From Monoplex corrugatus (Eukaryota > Mollusca > Gastropoda > Littorinimorpha > Ranellidae), in NCBI GenBank assembly GCA_030674185.1, contig JAPXFY010000150.1:1-64000 (forward strand): a stretch of 64,000 bases of DNA. The letters run 5' to 3'. Both the position numbers and the translations under genes were made by a program. The notes beneath the pieces were generated by a model. That model saw only the letters and a list, made by a program, of their open reading frames with translations. It was not told where the DNA came from and did no database searches. Positions 22,443-34,029 of this stretch are shown in pieces. Numbering within the stretch: position 1 is the stretch's first letter; every line of letters starts with the position of its first letter.

Positions 22443-23795
22443 CAGGATGTTTCAAAGAGAATACGCCAAAATCATCACGTGATGTGTCAAAAACGAAAAA
22501 AATTACAAACCTCCAGCATGAACACATGTGTTGTATATACATTCAAGTTTCATTTCATGTTTTATAAGTGCTCAATGTGGCCACCACCGGCAGCGCGGAC
22601 AACATCAAGCCGATATGAGAATTCCTCCCAAACGCGCCTCAGCATGTCACGGTCCACCGTGTTGATTGCAGCTGTTATTCGATCTTTCAAGTCATCGATA
22701 CTTGCTGGAAGTGGTGGAACATAAACTTGGTCTTTAACATACCCCCACAAGAAAAAGTCACACACAGTGAGGTCCGGGGATCTGGCAGGCCAAGCACAGA
22801 GAGCAAGGTCTTTAGCACCTCTCCTCCCAATCCATCGCTGAGGCACGTTTTCATTCAGATAAGCTCTAACCCCGAGATGCCAATGGGGTGGTGCTCCATC
22901 TTGCTGAAAAATGAAGTCATTCGAATCTGCTTGCAGTAAAGTGAATAGCCAGTTTTGGAGCATTTCGAGATAGGTTTGTCCTGTAACGGTGTTTCCTTCA
23001 AAGAAAAAGGGACCATAGACCTTGTCTTGAGACACAGCACAGAAGACGTTCACTTTAGGGGAATCTCTTTCATGCTCAACAGTTTCATGTGGGTGATCTG
23101 TTCCCCAAATGCGCACATTGTGACGATTGACTGTGCCGCTCAAATGGAAAGTCGCTTCGTCACTAAAAGCTAAACGTGAAAAGAGAGTTTCATCACCTTC
23201 CTCCATCTCCAGCATTGACTCACAGAATGTCCTCCGCATCACCTTGTCATCATTAGTAAGTGCTTGGACGAGGCTTAGTTTGTATGGTTTCATGTGTAAT
23301 CGTCTCTTTAACACACGCCAGACAGTGGTATGAGGGATGGCAAGCTGAAGACTTGCTCGACGTACGGACTTACGTGGGCTGCTCTCAAATGCATCATGAA
23401 TCCTCTCCACTTGCTCCTCTGTAACAGTGGTCTTCCAGGACTCTTTCCTTTGCACAGACACCCACTCTCTTTAAACTGTCTAACCCACCGTCGAATGCTC
23501 TCACGATGGGGCGGATCAATGCCGAATTCTGTTCTGAAAGCACGTTGCACCGTGACAATGGCGTTTGTTTTCGCGAACTCAAGCACGCAAAACGCCTTCT
23601 GCTGAGGAGTCGCCATTTTGATTGATCTTCCCACAATTCAGCTGCACCGGAAGTTATACTAACGACAGCGGTGAAACTGACACCCAATCAAACTTTGATA
23701 ACTACTCTATCAAATAACCACTGATTCAGTCCACTACAATGCTATAGACCTGAAAAAACTGCGTAATGATTTTGGCGTATTCTTTTTAAAACACC

Positions 23796-23800
<5 letters not shown>
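22443..23800 (-). mobile_element. Tc1/mariner-superfamily transposon (DD41D), about 1.36 kb
   Basis: The terminal inverted repeats share GTTT..AA.AGAATACGCC and AAAATCAT. The left one starts CAGGATGTTTC at 22443; the right one, reversed, starts CACAGGGTGTTTT at 23800. Both sides are flanked by TA, the expected duplication. One transposase gene fills the interior on the minus strand. It sits directly against the right TIR of the DUF7869-like unit, in a TA microsatellite. Confidence 0.85.
22562..23634 (-). pseudogene. DD41D mariner-type transposase, one frameshift
   Basis: The N-terminal frame (23634 to about 23440) has a paired-like helix-turn-helix: AFCVLEFAKTNAIVTVQRAF, then ESIRRWVRQFKE and GKSPGRP. 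The frame then shifts by one base near 23440 and continues at 23461-22562 with VTEEQVERI, a second HTH (SVRRASLQLAIPHTTVWRVL) and the catalytic domain. Catalytic acids: Asp in FSDEATFHL, Asp in FQQDGAPPHWH and Asp in ARSPDLTVCDFFLW. By my count 41 residues separate the last two, the DD41D arrangement. Only one lesion is visible, so the copy is young, or the shift is a sequencing error. Confidence 0.85.
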
Positions 23801-24172
<372 letters not shown>

Positions 24173-24269
24173 GTTCTAGTAAAGACATTCAACAAGAGCA
24201 TGGATTGATTTACTTCTATATTTCGACCCTTGTATGGAGAGAGAAAGGGAAAGTGAGAGAGGGAGATAT

Positions 24270-24420
<151 letters not shown>

Positions 24421-24607
24421 TGTGATGTGTGTTAACAGTAAACAGCGTGCGGATAGCAGCACGGCATGATATTCGTTTAAATGATAACTGATTGCTGTTC
24501 ACTGTGATATGTATATATACTGTAGTCAGTTGAGAATCAGACAGCGAGGAGTAAAGACGAAGAAGCATTGCCCTGTCTTCCGAGTTGGCTGTAGAAAGAA
24601 CGAAACA
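24421..24607 (+). repeat. 5' LTR of copy 1
   Basis: TGTGATGTGTGTTAACAG ... GAACGAAACA. It begins TG and ends CA. It matches 28344-28530 with two substitutions. It contains a TATA-like TATGTATATATACTG about 75 bp before its end. Confidence 0.9.
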
Positions 24608-24621
24608 TGGTGTCAGAATCG
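24608..24621 (+). promoter_or_regulatory. Primer-binding site (tRNA-Leu-like)
   Basis: TGGTGTCAGAATCG directly follows the LTR. The first ten bases fit the complement of a tRNA-Leu 3' end including CCA, as I recall it. The same site is at 55228 in copy 2. Confidence 0.55.
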
Positions 24622-24672
24622 TGATTACGAACTCCAACAAAAATCCAGAATATTGAAGACTAAAGTTCAACC

Positions 24673-25338
24673 ATGGAAGATGAACAAGAAGAGAGAAAAG
24701 CCAGTCGACGACATGCCAAGATTCCCTTGCCTCCTAAACTTGATGTGAATGGAGGAAACCTGCAGAGCAGCTGGAAGAAATTCAAGAGGCTTTGGGACAG
24801 CTATGAAATTGTGACAACACAGACAGAAGAAGACTTAACATACAGAACAGCAGTTTTTCTTTCTTGCATCAGGCTGGATGCTATGGACATCTATGAAGGA
24901 TTGGCATTTGCTAATGAAGCTGAAAGAAATGACATTGACACCGTTCTCCAGAAATTCGAAGAATACTGTGTGGGTTCAATCAATGAAACTTACGAAGCAT
25001 TCAGATTCAACTGCAGACATCAAGCAGCAGGAGAATCTATCGAACAGTTTGTAGTAGAACTGCGGAGACTGATCAAGACCTGTAACTATGGTACACTGGA
25101 AGACAGACTGCTGAGAGATCAAATCGTACTAGGTGTACATGACGAGACTCTGCGATCAAAATTACTGGAAGTGCGACAGCTAACATTGACTGCATGTATT
25201 GATATGTGCAGAGCGCATGAATCAAGTCAACATCAAACCGTCCAAATGATGAGAAAAACGCAGGACATGCAGGAAGTCCAAGCTTTCAAAGAAAAGAAGA
25301 GAGCAAAGCAATACAGCAAAGGAAACAAAATCAATTAA
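24673..25338 (+). CDS. Gag-like capsid protein, C-terminally truncated (copy 1)
   Basis: A 221-residue frame starting MEDEQEERKASRRHAKIPLP after the primer site. It is Gag/capsid-like, with the words SSWKKFKRLWDSYEI, FLSCI, QKFEEYCVGS, NCRHQAAGESIEQFV, ELRRLIKTCNYG and RDQIVLGVHDETLRSKLLE typical of Ty3/gypsy Gag. It would form the particle that packages element RNA. The last residues (NKIN-stop) come from the inverted 3'-region patch. The zinc knuckle retained in part by copy 2 is absent here. Confidence 0.75.
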   Translation: MEDEQEERKASRRHAKIPLPPKLDVNGGNLQSSWKKFKRLWDSYEIVTTQTEEDLTYRTAVFLSCIRLDAMDIYEGLAFANEAERNDIDTVLQKFEEYCVGSINETYEAFRFNCRHQAAGESIEQFVVELRRLIKTCNYGTLEDRLLRDQIVLGVHDETLRSKLLEVRQLTLTACIDMCRAHESSQHQTVQMMRKTQDMQEVQAFKEKKRAKQYSKGNKIN

Positions 25339-25535
25339 TCATTTTTCCTATCTTTCAGTCCATACGAAATAAATGTGTTTCCTACCTTTATCACAACATT
25401 AACTTAACAAACACTCATTCTCACGCACAGGGCCCAATCATTCATTCACCTCATTTTATCTCGGATCATTATACTATCCATCATCATCATGATGTCCATA
25501 TTTCGCAATGCTTTCAGTTTATCTGATTGTGGTAG
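25320..25535 (-). repeat. Inverted copy of the element's own 3' untranslated region
   Basis: This matches the reverse complement of about 28114-28332 with no difference I could see, including the 'acacatttatttcg' segment that copy 2 lacks. At the left junction the word AAGGAAACAAA is common to gag and to the inverted 3' region (11-bp microhomology). At the right junction the sequence runs GTGGTAG then CCTCTC and back into RT. Confidence 0.9.
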
Positions 25536-25539
25536 CCTC

Positions 25540-28102
25540 TCAAAATACTTCACACACCTGGACGCGAAAAACGGGTTTTGGCACGTTGAACTGGACGAAG
25601 ACAGCAGCTACCTGACAACATTTGAGACGCCTTTTGGCAAATACCGATGGAAACGAATACCCTTTGGTATTTCACCAGCCCCAGAATAATTCCAGAGGAG
25701 GATTGACATCGCTCTGGCAGGACTGCCAGGCGTGGTAGCGGTTCATGATGACAACTTTGTTTTTGGCAGAGGACCAACCGTCGAAGCAGGAGCACAAGTT
25801 CATGATACCAACCTGAACCGTTTGCTACAACGATGCCGAGAGACTGGAATCAAACTCAACAAGGAGAAGGTTGAGATGAAACGAACAGAGATATCATATT
25901 TGGGACACATCTTCTCAAGAGAAGGCTTGAAAGCCGACCCAAAGAAATTGGACGCTGTCCAACAACTCCCAGTGCCAGAAGACAAAGCAGCTGTGCAGAG
26001 ACTACTCGGTGTAGTCGGATACCTTCAGAAATTTGCACCAAACCTGTCTGAGGCAGCAGCACCACTCAGAGAACTGGTAAAAAAAGACGTCCACTTCAGA
26101 TGGGATGAAGATGTCCACGGAGAAGCCCTGAAGAAAGTGAAGAAGATACTCTCTGAGCCACCGGTACTTCGCTACTTTGACTCTTCAGGAAAGCGTACAA
26201 CCACCCTTCAGTGTCATGCTTCACAGTTTGGACTTGGAGCTTGTCTCATGCAGGATGGTCAACCGATTCAGTACGCATCACGAGCCTTGACCGAGACAGA
26301 AAAAAGTTATGCTCAAATAGAAAAGGAGATGTTGGCAATACTCTTCGGTCTGGAAAGGTTTGAGAGATACGGCTATGGAAGAGACATCCTGGTGGAGACC
26401 AACCACAAACCACTAGAGACCATTCACAAGAAGAGCCTGCTCTCAGCACCTAAGAGGATTCAGAGGATGCTACTCAGAACTCAGAAGTTCAGGTACACGG
26501 TAGTGTACAAGCGTGGATCTGAGATGCACCTGGCTGACACCCTCAGCAGAGCAGTCTGTGGAAAAGCGGAACAGCAAGTCACCCACAAGGAAGCCGTTTT
26601 CCTCACAGACCTGGAGAAAACAGACTCGTTACAAGAACTGGCCATCAGCCAAGAGAGACTGAACAGTCTGGAGCAAGCAACTCAGGAAGATGCAACCATG
26701 AAAACCCTGAAAGCTGTCATTCTACAAGGCTGGCCAGAGGAGAAACAACAACTTTCATTACAGTTACAAGAATACTCTCCTTTCAGGGAGGAACTGTCAG
26801 TCCACAACGGACTTGTCTTCAAAAGCCACAGAGTAATTGTACCTGAAAGCGAAAGAGCAGACATCCTTGAGAAACTTCATGCAAGCCACTCAGGAATTCA
26901 GAGCTGCATAAGAAGAGCACGTGAGGTAGTCTACAGGCCCAGGATGAACATGGACATTGAAGATTTTGTCAAAACATACAGCGCCTGTAACACATACCAA
27001 CGTGGTCAGCAGAAGGAACCACTTATCAGCACAGAGATCCCTGACCTGCCCTGGCAACACATCGCTTGTGACATCTTTGAACATAATGGCAATGAATACC
27101 TGGTCACGGTCGATCACTACTCTGATTTCTTTGAGATTGATCGGTTACAAACAAGAGAATCCAAAGAGGTCATCATCTGTCTGAAGAGACACTTGGCAAG
27201 ACACGGAATACCAGAACGCCTGACAACAGACTGTGGAACTCAATTCACATCAAACCATTTTGGAAAGTTCAGAAAAACATATGGGTTTGAACACGTAACA
27301 AGCTCACCACACTACCCTCAGTCCAATGGAAAAGCAGAGAGCGCGGTGAAGGCTGCAAAGACGTGCATGAAGAAAGCAGAACACAACAATCAAGATTCCT
27401 TCCTCGCTTTACTTGAGCTGAGAAACATCCCGACAGAGACTGTAAACAGTTTGCCTGTTCAGAGACTGTTCAGCAGAAGAACACGAACACAAGTGCCAAC
27501 GTCAAAGACATTACTCCAACCTACAGTTGTACCAATCAAAAAAGAACTTGAGAAAAGGAAACTGAAGCAAGCGCACTACTACAACAGAAGCGCAGTAGAG
27601 CTGACAGAACTGAGTCTGGGACAGATTGTGAAATTCCAGCGCCAAAGTAGACCAACAGGTGAACATCCGGTCATACAACATTCGCACAGAGGACGGACGT
27701 CAATATAGAAGGAATCGTCGTCAGCTACGAGACACAACAGAAACGGAGCTTCAGCAGACAATCAACCCTCAACGACTTGTCCAGAGAAGGATGATTTCTG
27801 GAAGACATCAGGAAAGCGACACATTGGGCAAGCAACAGCAAATCATCGTTCCATCAAAACAGATGCTGGAAGATAACAAGAAAACTGGAACTGGAACAGA
27901 TGTCAGGACGCCAGCATCGTCTGTCCGTGAGAACTCATCTGATCAGTCACCAGTCATCAAAATGTCTGAGACAACCAGCATCAAGGAGCCAGATGAAGTT
28001 ATCAAACAAACAAGGACAGGACAACCCGAACCAGTTAGTTCTCCTTACAGAACAAGATCTGGAAGACAAAGCAAAAGGCCAGATTTCCTGAAATATGAAT
28101 GA
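25540..28102 (+). pseudogene. Pol of LTR element copy 1 (partial RT, RNase H, integrase)
   Basis: In order: RT palm from KYFTHLDAKNGFWHVELDE (25540); a TAA stop at 25687; the catalytic box VHDDNFVFG at 25741-25767 (aspartates kept); RNase H-like TTTLQCHASQFGLGACL and YASRALTETEKSYAQIEKEM; the integrase zinc finger H-H-C-C near 26880-26995; the integrase core with Asp in ACDIFEHNG, Asp in TTDCGTQFTS and Glu in NGKAESAVK. The main frame is 25732-27708. A deletion of about 26 bp near 27640, relative to copy 2, moves the tail into another frame (27659-28102). The missing protease and RT start, the stop and the deletion make it non-autonomous. Confidence 0.85.
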
Positions 28103-28343
28103 AACTGAAGACTCTACCACAATCAGATAAACTGAAAGCATTGCGAAATATGGACATCATGATGATGATGGATAGTATAGTGATCCGAGATAAAATGAGG
28201 TGAATGAATGATTGGGCCCTGTGCGTGAGAATGAGTGTTTGTTAAGTTAATGTTGTGATAAAGGTAGGAAACACATTTATTTCGTATGGACTGAAAGATA
28301 GGAAAAATGATTAATTGATTTTGTTTCCTTAAAGAAAGGGAGA

Positions 28344-28530
28344 TGTGACGTGTGTTAACAGTAAACAGCGTGCGGATAGCAGCACGGCATGATATTCGTT
28401 TAAATGATAACTGATTGCTGTTCACTGTGATATGTATATATACTGTAGTCAGTTGAGAATCAGACAGCGAGGAGTAAAGATGAAGAAGCATTGCCCTGTC
28501 TTCCGAGTTGGCTGTAGAAAGAACGAAACA
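28344..28530 (+). repeat. 3' LTR of copy 1
   Basis: Preceded by the polypurine tract at 28331-28343. It ends GAACGAAACA and is followed by the CACAT duplication. Confidence 0.9.
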
Positions 28531-29930
28531 CACATACACACAGACATACACACACACACACACAGATGCATACACACACATACAGACGAACACATACATA
28601 CTTACATATACAGAGAGTGACAAACATGGCCATACTCATCTACTGTATTCAACATTCTTGAGACAGTGCGTGTGTGGTGGTGTTGGGAGAAGAGGTGGAA
28701 TGTTAATGTCGATTCCGAAAAGAGAGAATCCTGATTTTTTTGGATTTTTTAATTTTACCACAACCAATCCATTTTGCGCTGACTTTCAATGAGACCAAAC
28801 CATTGCACATCAACAGACACATAGAAGACAAAGAGATAAAATTCCAATTAACAAATTTTGTCTTCAAGTTATATGGAACGTTGATTCTACGAATTTTTTA
28901 CATGTTTGCACTGTCTGAAATCTTCCCTCATGACCTTGTCATCACGTAGGTCCATGAACAGGCTTATGGCTTATACCATGATGATTTCAGATGTTCCCCA
29001 TCACTTAGCATCTGTGGCGTCAGTGCGTAAGGAATTTATTCTGTCCGTGTATACGCTGTCTTGCGAAACTGAAACTGAAGTTTCTCATCTTCCTTGAATA
29101 TAATACAAATCATTACGTATTAGAGTGAGCTGATCACCCAGTGGGCTTCAGACAACTCTGAAAAGGAACCACTTTTATTGTATCTAGAATGGTACAGTCA
29201 AATATATCAGTCTGCATTCTTAAAACTTATTCTCTTTGAGCCTATAAAGGCTGGTGCACTTAGCAATGTACTCTTATTAGAAAAAGCATCCCCGATTTAA
29301 TCTAGTTAACTGTTGTGATAAAATGGAATTAGCAATTGATAAAATATGTTTGATTCTCTGCATGTACAAGAAACCAGGAAAGTATCTCGAAATTCCATCA
29401 AACGATCCTGTGTAGTGCCACTTTTGGAACAGGTTAACGGTTCTAGAAGTTGATTTAACAATGATTCCTGTTTTTCATTTCAGTTTGGATCTATGAATGT
29501 TTATTTCCAAGATGCACCTTTCAGGCAGGAAACGATGGTGTTCTATGATGATTGTATACAATAGTGTGAAGGATGAGAGCATATGAAGCCTTGCGTAGGC
29601 TACTAAGAATATTTCTTGATCGCAGTTTGCCCAAAAGATGTGGAATTGAAGAAGGGCCTTACATTCTTGTCTATATAGATTTTGACCTGGATATTGTGTG
29701 CAGACATTCTGGTGAGTGGAAGTGAATATTGTCGAAAAACAATCTCCTTGTGGTTTTTTCTTTCAGTGTACTCTCACAATTAGAAAAAAGAATATTTGCA
29801 AGCTGATATTTCAATGGAAGTTGTTTTATCTTCTCATTTTCCAAAACAGTATTGATTTTAGCAGTTTTGCTGCACTATTTTTTTTTATCTTCACCACATT
29901 GTGTTTTACCGTCAGACAGGATTCTGTACA
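28531..29930. other. CA-repeat remainder (28531-28620), then gene-less DNA
   Basis: The CA array interrupted by the LTR element continues to about 28620. From there to the receptor stop at 29931 I see no supported gene. The last few hundred bases may hold the receptor 3' UTR. Confidence 0.4.
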
Positions 29931-32849
29931 TCAATTTACCAGCGAGTCCACGTTTGACTCCAACCATTTCAAAAGTTTTGCTTGACTAAGCTTTCTTTGT
30001 TTCTCTGCAAAAGTATTGAAGGTGTACACAAATGGATTCACAGCTGAGTTCAAGGGCAGTACAAAAACAGCCAAGGCCACATTCACCTCACCAGGGATGG
30101 GAATACCAGCCAGTGCAAGAAACCCACACAGTCCAACAGGAAACCAGCACATGAAATCTGTGACAGCCACGGTGATCAACCTCCGTGCTATAGTTATGTC
30201 CTGTGAGGCTTTGGTCGAACTGAGTGATAATGTATTCTTTTGTATTGTCCAGTAGATAAATGTTTGGCCAGCTGAGATCAGTAGAAACAGGACAAAGTTG
30301 AAGATGATCATGATACTGTAGGAATATATTCGTCCTTTAAAGTCATGTCTAGTAACTGGCAGAGGAATACACATTCCTGTCTGGCTGTAAAACTTCCAGT
30401 GGGATGTCATCGGAAGTAAAGGTAGTAATGCAAGTGCCAAGCCAACAGTCCACGATATAAGAGACGCCATTGCGGCTGAAGTTCTCGTAAATCGAAAGTT
30501 ACTAAATGGAAAACGAAGCACGATAAAACGATCCAGTGTGATAAGCCAGATGAGCAGAGCTGATACTTCACTAGACAAGAGAGACAAAACCCCAGCTATC
30601 TGACAAGCCACGCTGTTTTTCCATGTGGAGTCATGGTACAGATACCTACCTCGGTAGACTTGATCAGCCACTCCAATGATAGCAATGTAGACACCCATCA
30701 GAAAGTCAGCCATACTTAGACTGGTGACAAACACACTAAAGCCAGTCAGTGAGGTCTTCAGAACACATAAACGAGTGATACAACAGAATACATTACCAGT
30801 CACAGACATGCAGCTGATCAACCAGAGAAACGCACGATATGTCCCAGTCTGTAACAAGTCTTCACATGACGAAATTTCATCTTCAGGAGCGTTACAGAAT
30901 CTGTCTTCAAAATGGGCTGGAAGTATATCATTGCAACACAATTTATAATTCTGTGCTGAAACACTGCGTAGCTGACCAAGATTTCTGAATATATCAGGTG
31001 GGAATGTTTTTACAGGGCTACCTACCATCAGCAATGTATTTATCTGAGGTATAGGCTGAAAACCAGCAGGGGTGATAGTGTGAGTGGTAGTAAAAGACAG
31101 ATCAAGATTCCTTAGAGACGAGAAAGGAGAAAGTGCCTGGCTGTCAAAGACTGTCAGTGTGGTGTGTGATAGATCTAATGTCCTCAGAGTGCCCTGCTTT
31201 GTGACAAATCTTGGTTACTGTAAAGCAATGTCAGAGGGTTGTTAGCCAGAGACAATGTTTGCAATTGTAATTGTTCTGAGCTAACAAACACAGACATATT
31301 CACATGTTTCAGCATGTTATGAGAGAGATCTAAAAACCTCAAGTTGTACAACTTGATGTCAGACAGAAAGGTCAAGGAACACTGGGCAAGAATCAGATGG
31401 ATAAGATATGTGTTGTTATTGAAATCAGAAAGTGACATTCCTGAACCAGAAGCGTCCAAGTAACGCAAGTCTGGAAGTGATTCAGCAGAGAAAGAGTGAG
31501 CACACAAAAAAGCGTGTCCATGACACAGACAGACTTCAGGACATATCATACCACAAAACAATTCGTCATCATACAATGGACAATGTGGCCAGCCATCACA
31601 CAGGTGATCAATGTGAACACAGACGCTGGAAGATTGACACCGAAAGAATCCTGGACACATCATTTTATCACAGCCATGTTCGTCCTCGTGATGGATACAA
31701 TCATACACTTCATTGCATCGTGTGTAGACAGGCAGACAGTTGTTGACATCACCAGGACAACGATAGTGGGTGTCAGGACAGGGTTCATCCCGTTTCATTC
31801 TTGTTACAATAAAATCACTGACGCCATCAAAATTGATAAGGGCTGGTGCTGCAATACCATTGAACCATTTATCAAATAGCCTATAGTTAACACAGTCTTG
31901 TTCATCTGCATTATCAAAACAGTCCGTCCGCCTGTCACATCTTTTGCTATAAGGCACACACTGTCCATTGGTACAGGTAAAAGCATCACAAGAGGGATGG
32001 TTACAGAATAACTCATCAGTCTTGTCATGACAGTCATATCTGAAGTCACAAACGACAGAGTACGGCAGGGCTGTGTCATCATCATCACAAATAAATAAAA
32101 CCACAGAGGTAGAAACTTCATCAGGTGAATTAGAACTGCTGTGTTTATACCATACGTTGGTAAAAGTACAAGGGACAGTGGGCCCTTGTCCACATACATT
32201 CCCTGGACCACAGGCCAGAAAAACATGTGTGATATGACCATTCTGACACTGAAATAAATGCTTTGTAAATGGAAATGAGGTATTAAGCAATTGTTTGTCA
32301 TATGTTGACTCAGACCGATTTTCCCTAATTTCTTGTTTGGGGATTTCACAAACAGCATTAATGTCTCGAAATGTTGCTGCCTCAGAGTTATCTTTCATAC
32401 AATTGCGTATCCATTCCCTATAGAGTGACTGCTCATTTTCTTCCTCATAAACCAAACACGATTTTTCCTCCTCATGATGTGATTCCTGCCTTAATCGAAG
32501 CGCATTATATAGCACAGTGTTATCATCAGTTATGACACTTGTTCTGTACATGTTCAATGAAGATGTGTCCCCCCAATACAAACCAACAACTGTCCTGGTA
32601 TCAGGAAATTCGTTTAGTCTGATAATCATATAATTCAGTAGTTTGAAGTCATATTCATCTTTTGGTGCTGCTAGGTTGCCACCCAGGAAGTTACAGTACT
32701 GTTTTGCTTTTTAAAAAAATTGTCTTCTTCGCTGTCAAACTTGTACAGAGTATCACTGCTGACGAACTTGTAGCATCTATAGCGTGTGACCACCCAACCC
32801 TGACACACATAACTGTTGTGTGGACAATTCTGTTTTAGCCTGTTCATAT
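29931..32849 (-). pseudogene. GRL101-like receptor 1: C-type lectin, LDLa, LRR, 7TM (frameshifted)
   Basis: An intronless run on the minus strand. 32849-32640: start of a C-type lectin domain (QGWVVTRYRCYKF, YCNFLGGNLAAPKDE), broken in a T6A5 tract near 32705. 32629-31184 (481 codons): the rest of the lectin domain, LDL-receptor class A modules (FTCTNGQCVPYSKRCD, CLPVYTRCNEVYDCIHHEDE, SVCVHIDHLCDGW), a cysteine-rich LRR cap (CPEVCLCHGHAFLC) and leucine-rich repeats. A second frame change near 31180-31205 follows. 31190-29931: remaining LRRs, then seven hydrophobic segments with DRF for the DRY motif (TLDRFIVL, near 30530), CWFP in helix 6 and NPFVY in helix 7. A plasma-membrane G-protein-coupled receptor is implied. 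A signal peptide and CUB-like part are missing. Either a decaying gene or indel errors. Confidence 0.75.
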
Positions 32850-32869
32850 TTACAACCTGGTCTCTGCTT

Positions 32870-32935
32870 GTTATTGTTGTTTTAAAAGCCCAGCCAACTG
32901 CGCAGAGCCAAACAGGTCTATAACCATTTCAAAAT
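32870..32935 (-). repeat. SINE-like tail just upstream of receptor 1
   Basis: Minus strand: GGTTATAGACCTGTTTGGCTC, in parts, then GTTGGCTGGGCTTTTAAAAC and CAA repeats. It matches 795-875 and 45505-45550. It marks the point where receptor 1 loses similarity to receptor 2. Confidence 0.5.
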
Positions 32936-32939
32936 ATGC

Positions 32940-33830
32940 CCCATACCTTACATACACAGATACATAAACAGGCCTTAATTACTTAAAATTGCTTCTGTGC
33001 ATCATATTCCTTTGAGCCAAAAATACGCTTAATACATGTACCCAATCAGTAGCCCTAAGAGACAGTTTTAAAGGATTTATAAAACACATAAAGGTAAATG
33101 GACCAGCAAAGGCAGACAATGATAGGAAGAAATGACAGAAAGCAAAAGAACAAGGCAGAAATAAAAAGAGTGACAGAAAAGAGAAACTTTCTAACAGAGA
33201 ATTTCCAGAAAGATCACAAAATAATGTACAAATGAACTATGTCCGCCAAGATGTCTCAAGTAAACACTTTTGTCTACTCCATCTTGTCTGGTTATGAAGC
33301 TTGGACATTGCTAAAGGTATGACAGGACACGTTGGAAGCTATGGACACGAGGATATACGAAAGAGTGCTTAAAATTCCGTGGACGGCCAAATGTCAAATG
33401 ATGTACTTAGGAAAGTTGGAAAAAGTGAAACCTTTAAGGACGATAAGAAAAAGTTGATTTTTCTTTGTATAGTATATCTTGATATATAGACATGACATTC
33501 TTCAAAAGTTTGCAGTCAGCAGAACAATAGAGTGTACAAGAGACTGAGGAAGAGAAAGAATTATATGTGTCTCGAGTCTACGTGCAGCAGCAACAAGCAG
33601 CGATTCAAGCAACAATGGCTTTGTTAGAAGAATGGAGGACAGAAGTGAATGGTGGCGCATGATTGGCTACGTCTTGAATGGGCTTGCCACGCTTTAGAAG
33701 AAGAAGAAAGACATACTGTTTATACTGAAAGAGTCCCTGGCATCTCCACAGGGGATAATCTTAGCTTACCCAGTGTAAACATGGGGCATACATATATGAT
33801 AATTGTAATCACTTACTTTGCAAAGAGATA
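32940..33830 (+). repeat. Largest copy of the dispersed repeat, containing a LINE 3'-end fragment
   Basis: 32940-33240 aligns with 50680-50950 (AATTGCTTCTG, CAAAAATACG, ACAGAAAGCAAA words) and with 308-530 reversed. In the centre, 33280-33460 reads as a decayed RT tail (SGYEAWTLLK, RIYERVLKIPWTAK). 33645-33710 reads EWWRMIGYVLNGLATL, then a GAAGAA run, a pattern typical of RTE-like LINE termini. The repeat is therefore probably the 3' part of an old LINE family distinct from R1-R7. Confidence 0.5.
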
Positions 33831-33977
33831 AGGTGGCGTTTTTCTGCCAAATTTGCCAGAAAGTACAGTTCTAAAAAGATTTTGGCTTTCCAGCTGAATT
33901 CTACCACACCTTATTCTTTTGTTTTTTTAAATCTCTGATTAATTCTCTGTCTTCTGTCTGTCTGTTTGTCTGCCCCT

Positions 33978-34029
33978 CTCTGCCCCTCTTCACATTTCTG
34001 AACTTGACAGTCCTATTACTGAGCATGAA
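33978..34029 (+). repeat. 52-bp target-site duplication, left copy
   Basis: CTCTGCCCCTCTTCACATTT ... CTATTACTGAGCATGAA. It is identical to 36796-36847 except for one C/T difference. The two copies bracket LINE C. Confidence 0.85.

Larger units (their letters stand above)
24421..28530 (+). mobile_element. Ty3/gypsy-like LTR retrotransposon, copy 1 (4.11 kb, internally rearranged)
   Basis: Flanked by a CACAT target duplication (24416-24420 and 28531-28535). It has 187-bp LTRs, a primer-binding site, gag, a truncated pol and a purine tract (AAAGAAAGGGAGA) before the 3' LTR. Compared with copy 2 at 55047, about 940 bp covering the gag zinc knuckle, the protease and the start of RT is missing and replaced by an inverted 215-bp copy of the element's own 3' region. 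The LTRs differ at 2 of 187 positions by my count, so insertion is recent. Confidence 0.9.

Noticed and set aside
24509..24748. 79-residue ORF at the start of LTR copy 1 (and its twin at 55117-55368)
   Set aside because: It crosses the LTR and primer-binding site and overlaps gag in another frame. Conservation is explained by nucleotide identity of the element.
28432..28792. Short ORFs in the 3' LTR of copy 1 and the following CA repeat
   Set aside because: They combine LTR sequence with simple repeat and have no counterpart after copy 2.
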